Shown here one piece after another: positions 35,819-44,370 of a DNA stretch of 50,300 nucleotides. The position numbers were made by a program, and so were the translations under genes. The notes beneath the pieces were generated by a model that saw only the letters and a list, made by a program, of their open reading frames with translations, had not been told where the DNA came from and made no database searches. How positions within the stretch are numbered: the first letter of the stretch is position 1; each line of letters opens with the position of its first letter. The DNA is from Saprospiraceae bacterium (GTDB lineage Bacteria > Bacteroidota > Bacteroidia > Chitinophagales > Saprospiraceae). The stretch lies in assembly GCA_013214355.1 (NCBI GenBank), contig JABSSL010000056.1:1-50300 (forward strand). The letters run 5' to 3'.

Positions 35819-37501
35819 ATGCCTGAACAACCCGTAGCCGTCGGTAACTGGAGAACATTGCTTGGAAGTGGAGATCTTAAGGAATGCCTGAAGCAGGTAG
35901 TAGCCTGGACTAATCAATTCCAAGAATTTGCCGATAGTGCCAATGGACTACAATCTCAATTTAATTCCCTTCAGAAGAAACGTCAAAGTGGAGTCTTAAA
36001 ACATGAGGATGAGCAGGCCACAGAAAACAGAATCCGTAAGGAACTACTAGATCTCATCAACGTAATCTATCAATCTCCGGTCCTTCATGAAAGATCCAAA
36101 CAGCTAGCCCCTGTTTCTGAAGATGAGTTAGGGTTTAGGGAGAGTTTACTAGAAATTCTCCCTCGTGAATATTCCAAACTGGAAGTCCTTTCCGAAGGAG
36201 ATTACAATGTCGTATACAAGGCTGTTCGCAATGCGGGGACGGAGTTAGAAAATGCCGTAGCCATCAAGGCCTTTAAGAACATCTCGCTGATCCAGGATGA
36301 AAGTGCCAAAAAGTTGGAGCACAAATTCAGCTTAGCACAGAAATACTCTACCCTAGATGGGATCGTGACGATCTACTCCAGCTATATGTCCATGTTTCCA
36401 CAGTTTTATGTGATGCGATTCATCCGGGGACTGGACCTGGATGATTACTTGGAGCAAGATTGGCCGATGAGTCTGCACGAAAAACGCAGGTTACTCTTGC
36501 GAATAGCAGAAGCATTGCGGAAAGGACATCAGGATGATCTGCTTCATCTCAATTTACGCCCCTCGAATATCAAGATCGATTTAGATGGAGATCCGCAATT
36601 GCTACCCTTCCAAATCGTACAATTCAGTTTCACCCGCAGAAATATCAAACGGATCAAGAAACTCGTAACCTACTGGAGCCCAGAACAAGTAAACGGAGGA
36701 ATTTTATCTAGACAAACAGACCAGTACTCCTTCGGCTTGATTGCTTACGAACTTTTCACCAAAAAACCATTGTTCACTGGCGATACAGTCTTGGACATCA
36801 TGAAAAGACGGTTTGAAGTGCAACAAGCCATTACACAGTTTTACGAAAAAGGAGAGCCCGACATTCTACAAAAAGAATTAGAGGAGACAGATTGTCCACC
36901 ATTCTTCATAGATACCATCAGGCAGTTGCTTCAAGCTGATCCTGGACTTCGTTTTCAGGACATGGATGAAATCATCGATGAAATTGAAGACATTGAAGCG
37001 CATCGGACCCGGGTTAAATCCAGTTTCAGGCCTTTAGAACGGAGTTTCGAAAGATGTCGTAAGCAGGAGGAATTCTATGCAGACTTCTACGAATCTTTTT
37101 TTGAGAAAAAGCCACTCTATTCGGCGATCTTTGAGCAAGCCTTCCTGGCTAAGGAAAAAGCCCGCCATCAAACTGGCCCAGAAGAAGAACGTAGCCTAGA
37201 TGACCAGCAGAAGAAAACGTTCTGGCAATTTCAGCATCGGATGTTGGATTTAGCCATGGAGCGGATGCTTTTGTTCCACGAAAATCCGCCAAGATTAGCG
37301 GACAGAATGGCGAAATTGGCACAATCTCATCAGGCATTTTCCATTACCCCACCAGACTTTCAGGTATTTCTGGACTGTATGAAAGAGGCGCTCTTGCATG
37401 GTGATCCGGACCGTTGGCCTACCTCGGCATCTATTGATGAAATATGGTCAGAATTCGTAAGTCCGATCCTGGCCATCATGCAGCAAAAAGGTACCGCTTA
37501 G
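35819..37501 (+). CDS. EAD11 - pseudokinase - globin fusion protein
   Basis: A 560-residue soluble protein with three parts. Residues about 12-85 match the effector-associated domain EAD11, a death-like adaptor: LLGSGDLKECLKQV, then SQFNSLQKKRQSGVLKHED, then RIRKELLDLI. Residues about 115-395 have a protein kinase fold with Lys150 (AVAIKAF), SPEQ (287-290) and DQYSFGLIAYELF. However, the catalytic HRD is HLN (Asn245), DFG is PFQ (263-265) and the Gly loop is SEGDYN, so it should not phosphorylate. Residues about 400-556 align with bacterial globins: Tyr424 (B10), Pro432 (C2), Phe438 (CD1), His504 (F8) and a final helix with a conserved Trp, plus about 16 extra residues before helix E. I infer a haem-based sensor and scaffold. 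No EAD partner is nearby; dnaE follows 196 bp downstream. Confidence 0.8.
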   Translation: MPEQPVAVGNWRTLLGSGDLKECLKQVVAWTNQFQEFADSANGLQSQFNSLQKKRQSGVLKHEDEQATENRIRKELLDLINVIYQSPVLHERSKQLAPVSEDELGFRESLLEILPREYSKLEVLSEGDYNVVYKAVRNAGTELENAVAIKAFKNISLIQDESAKKLEHKFSLAQKYSTLDGIVTIYSSYMSMFPQFYVMRFIRGLDLDDYLEQDWPMSLHEKRRLLLRIAEALRKGHQDDLLHLNLRPSNIKIDLDGDPQLLPFQIVQFSFTRRNIKRIKKLVTYWSPEQVNGGILSRQTDQYSFGLIAYELFTKKPLFTGDTVLDIMKRRFEVQQAITQFYEKGEPDILQKELEETDCPPFFIDTIRQLLQADPGLRFQDMDEIIDEIEDIEAHRTRVKSSFRPLERSFERCRKQEEFYADFYESFFEKKPLYSAIFEQAFLAKEKARHQTGPEEERSLDDQQKKTFWQFQHRMLDLAMERMLLFHENPPRLADRMAKLAQSHQAFSITPPDFQVFLDCMKEALLHGDPDRWPTSASIDEIWSEFVSPILAIMQQKGTA

Positions 37502-37594
37502 ATGTGGAAAACTTTTGGCTTTGATCCTCTCTTTTCTGCCCTCATCTTCCTAAATTGCTAATTCCGAAAACGAAAGATCACGGAAGGTTGTTTC

Positions 37595-37602
37595 TATTTT
37601 TG
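37595..37602 (+). promoter_or_regulatory. -7 box (TATTTTTG) upstream of dnaE
   Basis: Exact TAnnTTTG match 96 bp before the dnaE ATG; no clear -33. It suggests dnaE has its own promoter and is not solely read from the fusion gene upstream. Confidence 0.45.
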
Positions 37603-37697
37603 CCTTCACTTAACTGCACCTACAAGCCTCTATTTAGCGCGACGCTACTTTTGAAAAAGGAACATAATATTTAACCCATTAGGAATCAGGAACAAAG

Positions 37698-40600
37698 ATG
37701 CCAGAGTTTCTTCACTTACATTGCCATACCCAATATTCCTTGCTGGACGGAGCCGCCAACATAGGTGCGATGATGGATAAAGCCAAGGCAGATGGTCAGA
37801 AAGGGGTAGCCCTGACGGATCACGGCAATATGTTTGGGGCATTTAAATTTGCGGCAGAGGCGAGTCGTAGAGATTTAAAACCCATGATCGGTTGCGAATT
37901 CTATCTAGTGCAAGATCGGCATAAGAAGTCCTTTTCCCGCGCCAATGGAGAATCTGATAAGCGCTATCATCAGTTATTGCTGGCCAAGAACCAGGCAGGT
38001 TACGTTAATCTTTCCAAACTCTGCTCTTTAGGTTTCATTGAAGGCTTGTACAGTAAATTTCCAAGGATAGATAAAGAGTTATTGGTACAGCATCATGAAG
38101 GCTTGATCGCCACTAGTTGCTGCATCGGGGCAGAAGTGCCACAAGCCCTAATGCATGGCCAAGATGAAAAAGCGGAGGAGTTGCTCAAGTGGTGGCTGGA
38201 TCTATTTGGAGAAGATTACTATGTAGAGCTTCAGCGTCATCGTGGCCTGGAGAATATCGATGGCCTAGGCATTAGCCAAGAAGATATCAATCAGAAACTG
38301 CTGGCATTAGCCCGTAAGTATAACATTAAGGTGATTGCCACCAATGATTCTCACTATGTTGATGAGGATGATTGGGCTCCACACGATATTTTGCTCTGCA
38401 TTAATACCAATAGTCTCTTAGAAGAGAGCAAGCGTTTCAAGTTTCCCAGTTCAGATTTTTACTTCAAAACGCAGGAAGAGATGAACCAACTCTTCCACGA
38501 TGTGCCAGAGGCGATAGCCAATACGGCGGAGATATATGATAAGATAGACCACCTCGAATTGGCGCGTGACATCTTGCTTCCTGCCTTCCCTATCCCAGAC
38601 GGCTTTAAAAGCCAAGATGATTACCTAAGGCACCTCACCTTTGTTGGCGCAAAACGTCGCTATGGCACGATCACGCCCAACATCGAAGAACGTTTGAATT
38701 TCGAACTATCGGTTATCGAAAACTCTGGCTATCCGGGTTACTTCTTGATTGTGCAGGACTTTACCACTACTGCGAGAGAAATGGGAGTTAGTGTAGGACC
38801 CGGGCGAGGTTCAGCGGCAGGTTCAGCGGTCGCCTACTGTATCGGGATCACCAATGTGGATCCTATTAAGTATGATCTACTATTTGAGCGATTCCTGAAT
38901 CCGGAGCGGATATCCATGCCGGATATTGACATTGACTTTGATGATGAAGGTCGGCAAAAAGTAATCGACTACGTCATAGATAAATACGGTCGAAATCAGG
39001 TGGCACAGATTGTGACCTATGGTACAATGGCCGCAAAGATGTCCCTTCGTGACGTCGGACGGGTGATGAACGTGCCTCTACCAGAGGTGGACCGAGTGGC
39101 CAAAACCTTCCCCACTCACCTTAAGGCCAACCTGAAAAAGGTTTTAGCCGAAGGAGACATAGATCCGAAGCTAAAAGGTAACCTTAATTCGGATGACCTA
39201 GAAAAAGCCTATCGCTTCCGGGAATTGGCAGATGGTCAGGACACCATTGGGCAAATGATCCGCACGGCCAAAAAACTGGAAGGGTCAGTCCGGAACACGG
39301 GTATTCATGCTTGTGGAGTGGTCATCACACCGGATGAAATCACACAGTATGTTCCGGTCAAGGTTGATAAGAACTCTGAGATGCTCGTGTCTCAGTTTGA
39401 CAATAGTGTCGCAGAGGATGCGGGTTTACTGAAGATGGACTTCCTGGGGCTTAAGACCCTCACGATCATCAAGGGAGCCGTCCAAATGGTGAAGGAGAAT
39501 CATGGCGTCGAGCTTGATATGGACGAAGTCTCCCTAACGGATGTAAAGACGTATGAGCTTTTCCAACGGGGAGAGACGGTGGGCATATTCCAGTACGAGA
39601 GTACCGGTATGCAAAAATACATGAAGGAACTGGTGCCAACTGCCTTCGAGGACCTTATCGCAATGAACGCCTTGTACCGTCCCGGACCACTAGAATACAT
39701 CCCCAATTTTATTGCGAGAAAGCACGGTCGTGAGCCAGTTACCTATGATCTTCCGGACATGCAAGAATACCTGGAAGAAACCTATGGTATCAATGTATAC
39801 CAAGAGCAGATTATGTTGCTTTCCCAAAAACTGGCTGGTTTTACCAAGGGTGAAGCGGATAAGCTTCGGAAAGCGATGGGTAAGAAGAAGAAAGCCTTGC
39901 TAGACCAGATGCTTCCGAAATTCATCAATGGGGGTACGGAAAGGGGCCATCCGGAAGATATTCTAAATAAAGTTTGGAAAGACTGGGAAGCTTTCGCCTC
40001 CTATGCCTTCAACAAATCACACTCTACCTGCTACGCCTTCGTGGCCTTCCAGACGGCCTATCTAAAAGCACATTATCCAGCAGAATTCATGGCTTCCGTT
40101 CTAACCAATAACAAGAACGACATTTCTAAGATTACCTTTTTCTTGCAAGAGTGTAAGCGAATGGGCTTAGATGTGCTTGGCCCAGATGTCAATGAGAGTG
40201 TATCTGATTTTTCCGTAAATAAACAGGGCCAGATACGATTTGGTCTTTCTGCCCTGAAAGGGGTCGGAGAAGGCCCAGTAGAAGCGATATTATCTGAACG
40301 AAAAGAAAGTGGTTCCTACTCTAGCATTTTTGATATGATGCGGCGTCTAAGCCTTAGAGCCGTAAATAAGAAGGTGATGGAAAGTCTAGTGCTAGGCGGA
40401 GGATTGGATTGCTTCGAGAATCTTGAAAGATCTCAGTACTTTGCTCCTTCAGAAAAGTATGATACTTTAATTGAGCACGCCCTTAGGTATGGCAATGCTC
40501 ACCAAGCACAACGGGCCCAAGCTGTGAATTCTTTGTTTGGAGATTCGGAGGATGCGATGATCCCGGAGCCAAAGATACCAGAAGGTGTTTCTTGGCCTTT

Positions 40601-41231
40601 GATCGAGAAACTAAATCGCGAAAAAGAAGTAACGGGAATCTACGTCAGTGGGCACCCCTTAGATGACTATCGTATTGAAATAGAAAACTTCACAACTAGC
40701 TCTCTAGAAAACCTAAATCAGCACCAGCATCGCGCCTCGGTTACGGTGGGCTGTATGGTGGCCAACGCCAGGCATATGATCTCTAAGAATGGCAATGGTT
40801 GGGGGATTTTTGAGATTAGTGATTTTAATGGCCAGATGGAATTCCGCTTGTTTGGAGAAGACTATCAAAAGTTCAAGCATCTCCTGGAACCAGGAATGGC
40901 CCTATATATCAAAGGCAAGTTCCAGAAGCGCTGGAATAGCGAGGAACTGGAGTTCAAACCCGTGGAGATCAAATTACTAGAGGGTATTGCCGAAAACATG
41001 ACAGAATCCATTACCCTCAAGTTTCCTATTGAAAGAATTAATGATGCGATGATCAACCAAATCGATCAGCTTTGCCAAACGCATAAAGGCAGACATCGTT
41101 TAAAGATGGTTCTTTTGGATCAGACCCATCGAGTAAAGTTAAGTTTGATTGCCAAGGAGCGTAAAGTAAATGCGGGGAATGAATTAATTGCGGAGTTGGA
41201 TAAACTTGGCCTGGATTATAAAGTAAATTAG
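37698..41231 (+). CDS. dnaE: DNA polymerase III alpha subunit
   Basis: A 1177-residue replicative polymerase. The N-terminal PHP domain is evident (FLHLHCHTQYSLLDGA; ALTDHGNMFGAFKF; IATNDSHYV). The polymerase core has the triad region SVGPGRGSAAGSAVAYC followed by MPDIDIDFDDEGRQ (about residues 409-422), then the helix-hairpin-helix region and a C-terminal OB fold (SVTVGCMVANARHMISKNGNGWGIFEISD...). A likely internal sliding-clamp contact is QAVNSLFGDS. It synthesises DNA from primers in the replisome. Length is within the DnaE1 range. The gene is preceded by its own promoter box and followed by a 751-bp gap. Confidence 0.95.
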   Translation: MPEFLHLHCHTQYSLLDGAANIGAMMDKAKADGQKGVALTDHGNMFGAFKFAAEASRRDLKPMIGCEFYLVQDRHKKSFSRANGESDKRYHQLLLAKNQAGYVNLSKLCSLGFIEGLYSKFPRIDKELLVQHHEGLIATSCCIGAEVPQALMHGQDEKAEELLKWWLDLFGEDYYVELQRHRGLENIDGLGISQEDINQKLLALARKYNIKVIATNDSHYVDEDDWAPHDILLCINTNSLLEESKRFKFPSSDFYFKTQEEMNQLFHDVPEAIANTAEIYDKIDHLELARDILLPAFPIPDGFKSQDDYLRHLTFVGAKRRYGTITPNIEERLNFELSVIENSGYPGYFLIVQDFTTTAREMGVSVGPGRGSAAGSAVAYCIGITNVDPIKYDLLFERFLNPERISMPDIDIDFDDEGRQKVIDYVIDKYGRNQVAQIVTYGTMAAKMSLRDVGRVMNVPLPEVDRVAKTFPTHLKANLKKVLAEGDIDPKLKGNLNSDDLEKAYRFRELADGQDTIGQMIRTAKKLEGSVRNTGIHACGVVITPDEITQYVPVKVDKNSEMLVSQFDNSVAEDAGLLKMDFLGLKTLTIIKGAVQMVKENHGVELDMDEVSLTDVKTYELFQRGETVGIFQYESTGMQKYMKELVPTAFEDLIAMNALYRPGPLEYIPNFIARKHGREPVTYDLPDMQEYLEETYGINVYQEQIMLLSQKLAGFTKGEADKLRKAMGKKKKALLDQMLPKFINGGTERGHPEDILNKVWKDWEAFASYAFNKSHSTCYAFVAFQTAYLKAHYPAEFMASVLTNNKNDISKITFFLQECKRMGLDVLGPDVNESVSDFSVNKQGQIRFGLSALKGVGEGPVEAILSERKESGSYSSIFDMMRRLSLRAVNKKVMESLVLGGGLDCFENLERSQYFAPSEKYDTLIEHALRYGNAHQAQRAQAVNSLFGDSEDAMIPEPKIPEGVSWPLIEKLNREKEVTGIYVSGHPLDDYRIEIENFTTSSLENLNQHQHRASVTVGCMVANARHMISKNGNGWGIFEISDFNGQMEFRLFGEDYQKFKHLLEPGMALYIKGKFQKRWNSEELEFKPVEIKLLEGIAENMTESITLKFPIERINDAMINQIDQLCQTHKGRHRLKMVLLDQTHRVKLSLIAKERKVNAGNELIAELDKLGLDYKVN

Positions 41232-41982
41232 CGGCTAGACCGAAAATTGGCACTATGTTTGAATATAGAGATTCATATATCATAGGCTTTCAAATACCAA
41301 TACAATTTTTTTTTAATTATAAGTAATAATCCTTTTTTATTGAAACCTATTGTATATTTAAAAGTATAACTGGATAAATACCACACAAGTCAATACCTCC
41401 CCTATAACCGTAGAATAGTATTATACCGTAAAGTAATGGTTCTCTGACCATGTTGTGTTTTGGATCGGTCTGTAGCGCATTGTTTTGCTTTATTCCAAAG
41501 CGAATAGATGACGCAGAATTTCAGTTCCAGAAATTACAAACTTGCCAGAGGATCTTAATTATCGATTCCCAACCGATCTACAACAGTGATATAAGCCTAC
41601 AATTACTTGTTTATCAAGAGATGATAGCACTAATTCCAGTAGTGTTATCCAGAGAAGTCTAAGCAATAAGAAACTAGAAATAAGCTTTAGATCAAACACG
41701 CGCAACTTATCAAGTTACTTCAACACTAAGAATTTCAGGAAAAGTTTAATGGGATGCCAGGAAGATCCCACAATCATCACATTGTTTAAGTTCATCCGAC
41801 AGGTGCTACTTAAGCTGAAAATGTTGTGTCCAACAATACATTTTCGGTAACGATAGCACAATACTTAATGATAAAATGAACACAGCCTAGCGGATTAATC
41901 CTCTGCTCAGGCCTAGAATAACAATGCGCACCCTATTCATTTAATAAACACATCATAAACTATCCTCTTTAAAACTAAATCC
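41232..41982. other. Long AT-rich intergenic region
   Basis: About 750 bp without a gene I would defend. There are T/A-rich runs near 41300-41360 and one hairpin at about 41815-41845 (GAAAATG with CATTTTC and TTGT with ACAA, two-base bulge). An open frame of 70 codons at 41450 has no recognisable features, and its composition matches the surrounding non-coding DNA. No strong promoter box is visible for the secreted protein downstream. Confidence 0.5.
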
Positions 41983-42699
41983 ATGAAAAATTTAGTCATC
42001 CTATTATTAGCAGTAGCTACCGCGTTCACAACTGTAATTGGTCAATCAAGCAGTGATCTATTGGGAAGTAGCAGCATCGAAGCAGAAGATGATTCCTGTG
42101 ACGGAAAACTTAAGATATCTGCTTTTGGCTCAAATTGCCTACAACAGCTAGGCATCAACGCGCAAAATCTAGTTGACGCAGGCTCCTATGATTTGAGTTT
42201 AATGGCAGGTTTCAGTACAAATCGTTACTATGGTACAAACAGCATGCGTTTTGGTATGGGGTATCAAATTACGCAAGCCTTAGGTGTTTTTGTAGGCGGT
42301 GCCACTCGATCCACCCCTACCAACCATGGTTACGGCCGTAGAGCTTCGGATGCTACCTCATCCTTACTTTTGAACAGAGGGGGCCTAGGACGCTTCGTAT
42401 GGAGTACAACCATTAGCGGTGAGATTGCTCCCTTCGCAGCCTTTTTCGATGGCCCAGTTTGGCAACAAATCGTAGTAGACTACAATGTAACAACTGATTT
42501 TGCAGACCGCCCAGAGATAAGCGGTATCGGTTCTATCAACTTCGAATTTCCATTCTCTGCATTGAGACGTAACTTCCGCGGTTACTTTGGTGCATGGAGC
42601 ATGATCTTTGATAATTTCCCCAGCTTTGTTACCGACAGAGGTCGCTGGCGTTTCAATAGTGACTTTGGAATCAGCACTGGAATTAGCTTCTGTCTATAA
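41983..42699 (+). CDS. Secreted hypothetical protein, possible beta-barrel
   Basis: A 238-residue protein with a clear signal peptide (MKNLVILLLAVATAFTTVIGQ). The mature part alternates aromatic and small residues in short stretches (MRFGMGYQITQALGVFVGG; IAPFAAFFDGPVW; GRWRFNSDFGISTGISFCL), which suggests amphipathic strands of a small outer-membrane barrel. The last residue group 'SFCL' is hydrophobic, but the usual terminal Phe is missing. Two Cys (in DDSCDGK and GSNCLQ) lie close together near the N-terminus. No family is recognised. It is followed by a large stem-loop and the tRNA gene. Confidence 0.7.
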   Translation: MKNLVILLLAVATAFTTVIGQSSSDLLGSSSIEAEDDSCDGKLKISAFGSNCLQQLGINAQNLVDAGSYDLSLMAGFSTNRYYGTNSMRFGMGYQITQALGVFVGGATRSTPTNHGYGRRASDATSSLLLNRGGLGRFVWSTTISGEIAPFAAFFDGPVWQQIVVDYNVTTDFADRPEISGIGSINFEFPFSALRRNFRGYFGAWSMIFDNFPSFVTDRGRWRFNSDFGISTGISFCL

Positions 42700-42736
42700 T
42701 CCCAACAAATCTAAAGAAAACCCCATACAATTAGAG

Positions 42737-42800
42737 AGGTAGTAAGCAGCATCGGTCTAGCCTCCGCTCGGCCGATGCTTGCCTCCCCTCCTTACTACCT
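42737..42800 (+). terminator. Large double stem-loop before the tRNA gene
   Basis: An outer 10-bp stem (42737-42746 with 42791-42800) encloses an inner 8-bp stem (AGCATCGG 42748-42755 with CCGATGCT 42772-42779), whose loop holds a further AGC/GCT pair. The T-rich tail tctttctcc follows. It probably ends the secreted-protein transcript and insulates the tRNA promoter. Confidence 0.75.
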
Positions 42801-42876
42801 TCTTTCTCCGGGTCAATACATACCTTACTGTTCTCCCCAAATCTTTCCTTTCCTGGGGAACTCCTCATTCAATTTA

Positions 42877-42909
42877 TTTGTTCTTCTTCTCAGAATTGTT
42901 GTATATTTG
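42877..42909 (+). promoter_or_regulatory. Promoter of tRNA-Arg (TTTG-21-TATATTTG)
   Basis: A -33 TTTG at 42877-42880 and a -7 TATATTTG at 42902-42909, 21 bp apart, 10 bp before the mature tRNA 5' end. This is the cleanest plus-strand promoter in the window and supports the consensus used for the others. Confidence 0.8.
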
Positions 42910-42919
42910 CATCCGCTTT

Positions 42920-42993
42920 GGCCCCGTAGTTCAACTGGATAGAATATCAGATTTCGGCTCTGAGGGTTGGGGGTTCGAATCCTCCCGGGGTCA
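42920..42993 (+). tRNA. tRNA-Arg (anticodon TCG)
   Basis: A 74-nt cloverleaf. The 7-bp acceptor stem is GGCCCCG with CGGGGTC (one G-U pair). The bases TA occupy positions 8-9, and the D arm begins GTTC. The anticodon stem TCAGA/TCTGA has the loop TTTCGGC, giving anticodon TCG. The variable loop is 5 nt, the T stem GGGGG/CCTCC has loop TTCGAAT, and the discriminator base is A. CCA is not encoded. It is transcribed from the strong promoter just upstream. Its 3' end is the likely attachment site of the element that follows, since the integrase gene begins 162 bp downstream on the same strand. Confidence 0.95.
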
Positions 42994-43002
42994 CTAATGG
43001 GC

Positions 43003-43084
43003 GTAAAATAGCGTCCACAAATGTAAAATAACGATAGTCAATCTACTGATCTTCAGTTAATTAAACAAGAGACTTTCGTTATTT
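43003..43084. repeat. Candidate integrase arm-type sites
   Basis: The motif GTAAAATAnCG occurs at 43003-43013 and 43023-43033, exactly 20 bp apart (two helical turns). A partial inverted copy CGTTATTT lies at 43077-43084. They sit between the tRNA 3' end and the integrase gene, where arm sites of tyrosine recombinases lie. Confidence 0.5.
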
Positions 43085-43106
43085 GTAGTTTTTAGAGGAT
43101 TACTTT

Positions 43107-43150
43107 TTTGTACTCATATTTGTACTGTCATTTTTTAATTCAATTGACAG
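43107..43150 (+). promoter_or_regulatory. Integrase control region with TTTGTACT repeats and an inverted repeat
   Basis: TTTGTACT occurs at 43107-43114 and 43119-43126, 12 bp apart. The second copy runs into CTGTCA (43125-43130), whose complement TGACAG lies at 43145-43150, five bases before the integrase ATG. The reversed heptamer AGTACAA also occurs twice at the HTH-gene promoter. The region also offers a degenerate -7-like catatttg. It is likely bound by an element regulator. Confidence 0.5.
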
Positions 43151-43155
43151 TTATT

Positions 43156-44370
43156 ATGAGTCATCTCAAAAAAATTAAGTACAGATTGATTTACAATCGT
43201 ACTAAAAACCTTAATAAAGACGGTACTGCCCTGGTACAGGTCTATGCCTATCAAAACGGAAAGTCCAAGTACTTCTCTACGGACGTTTGGGTAGAACCTA
43301 AATATTGGGACGATAGCCAAAAATCTATATCTCCAGCACATCCCAATAGTCATATTCTTAATAATAGGATAAGAGATAAGAAGACCGCACTTGAGAGCTA
43401 TGAACTCAAGATGCTCAATCGTTATGGCTATTTTCACATTGATAGGTTAGTTGACCACCAAAAGAAAAAGGTCAGCTTTCAGTCTTTCAACAAGTTTTAT
43501 AGGATTCACCTTGAAGAAGCTCCAATTAGAAAGGGAGCCAAAAAGAACCAACGTACAACGCTAAACAAGCTTTGCGCCTTTAGGAGAGAAATATTTTTTG
43601 AAGATCTTACCTACAACCTTATCACTTCCTTTGATAAGTTTCTCCGACAACAGGGTTTGGGAGTCAATACAATTAATAAACATCATAGAAATTTAAAGAA
43701 GTACATTAAGATTGCTATTCGTGAAGATTATCTAGATATTAATCTTGATCCATATAAAAAATTCAAACCTTCATCGGAAGAGCCTCATCGTATTTTTCTC
43801 ACGCAAGAAGAGTTGAATCGTATTGAGCAATTAGAGTTTACTGATAGTGAAAAGAGTTTGGGGCGTATTAGAGATTTCTTCTTAGCAGCTTGCTGGACAG
43901 GCTTGAGGTTTAGTGATCTTAATGCAATTACTCCTAAGAATATTGTTCATTCTCAGGATGGACTAACCTTAAGCTTTATTGCCCAAAAGACAGGCAAAAG
44001 TCTACGGTTACCATTATATCTATTGTTTAAACCAGGTTTAGATGGACTTTCTAAACCCGAAATACTCTTTCGCAAATACCTGCTTGACCGCAAAGATTTG
44101 CCTACAGGGTTCAAAACAATGCCCCTATTTGGAGGGATTACTAACCAATACCTAAATAGAAGTTTAAAGATTCTAGCTAAAAAGGCTGGGATTCAAAAGA
44201 ATCTTTCATCCCATGCTGGTCGCAGGACATTTGCTACAATCATGGCTACTAAAGTAGAAATGCCCATCCTTCAAAGACTCTTACAACATAGTACCCTTGA
44301 AATGGTGAAAATTTATGTGAGACTAAGTGATAAGCAGATCATTAATGAACTTCAAAAAGTAAGCTGGTAA
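43156..44370 (+). CDS. Tyrosine recombinase / integrase
   Basis: From the ATG at 43156 the product is 404 residues; the extra 16 codons upstream overlap the control repeats. The N-terminus is a Bacteroidota arm-binding domain (YRLIYNRTKNLNKDGTALVQVYAYQNGKSKYFSTDVWV). A SAM-like core-binding domain follows at about 110-200, then the catalytic domain with Arg I in WTGLRFSDLNAI, the His-x-x-Arg box SSHAGRRTFAT, the second His in LLQHSTLEM and the nucleophile Tyr in VKIYVRLSD. All catalytic residues are present. It should insert and, with a helper, excise the element at the tRNA-Arg. Its stop overlaps the start of the next gene by one base (TAATG). Confidence 0.93.
   Translation: MSHLKKIKYRLIYNRTKNLNKDGTALVQVYAYQNGKSKYFSTDVWVEPKYWDDSQKSISPAHPNSHILNNRIRDKKTALESYELKMLNRYGYFHIDRLVDHQKKKVSFQSFNKFYRIHLEEAPIRKGAKKNQRTTLNKLCAFRREIFFEDLTYNLITSFDKFLRQQGLGVNTINKHHRNLKKYIKIAIREDYLDINLDPYKKFKPSSEEPHRIFLTQEELNRIEQLEFTDSEKSLGRIRDFFLAACWTGLRFSDLNAITPKNIVHSQDGLTLSFIAQKTGKSLRLPLYLLFKPGLDGLSKPEILFRKYLLDRKDLPTGFKTMPLFGGITNQYLNRSLKILAKKAGIQKNLSSHAGRRTFATIMATKVEMPILQRLLQHSTLEMVKIYVRLSDKQIINELQKVSW

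Noticed and set aside
41450-41662. Possible 70-codon gene in the gap after dnaE
   Set aside because: No signal peptide, domain, promoter box or ribosome site, and composition resembles the non-coding surroundings.
42779-42997. Open frame across the tRNA
   Set aside because: It reads through a stem-loop, a promoter and the tRNA gene, so it is a chance frame.
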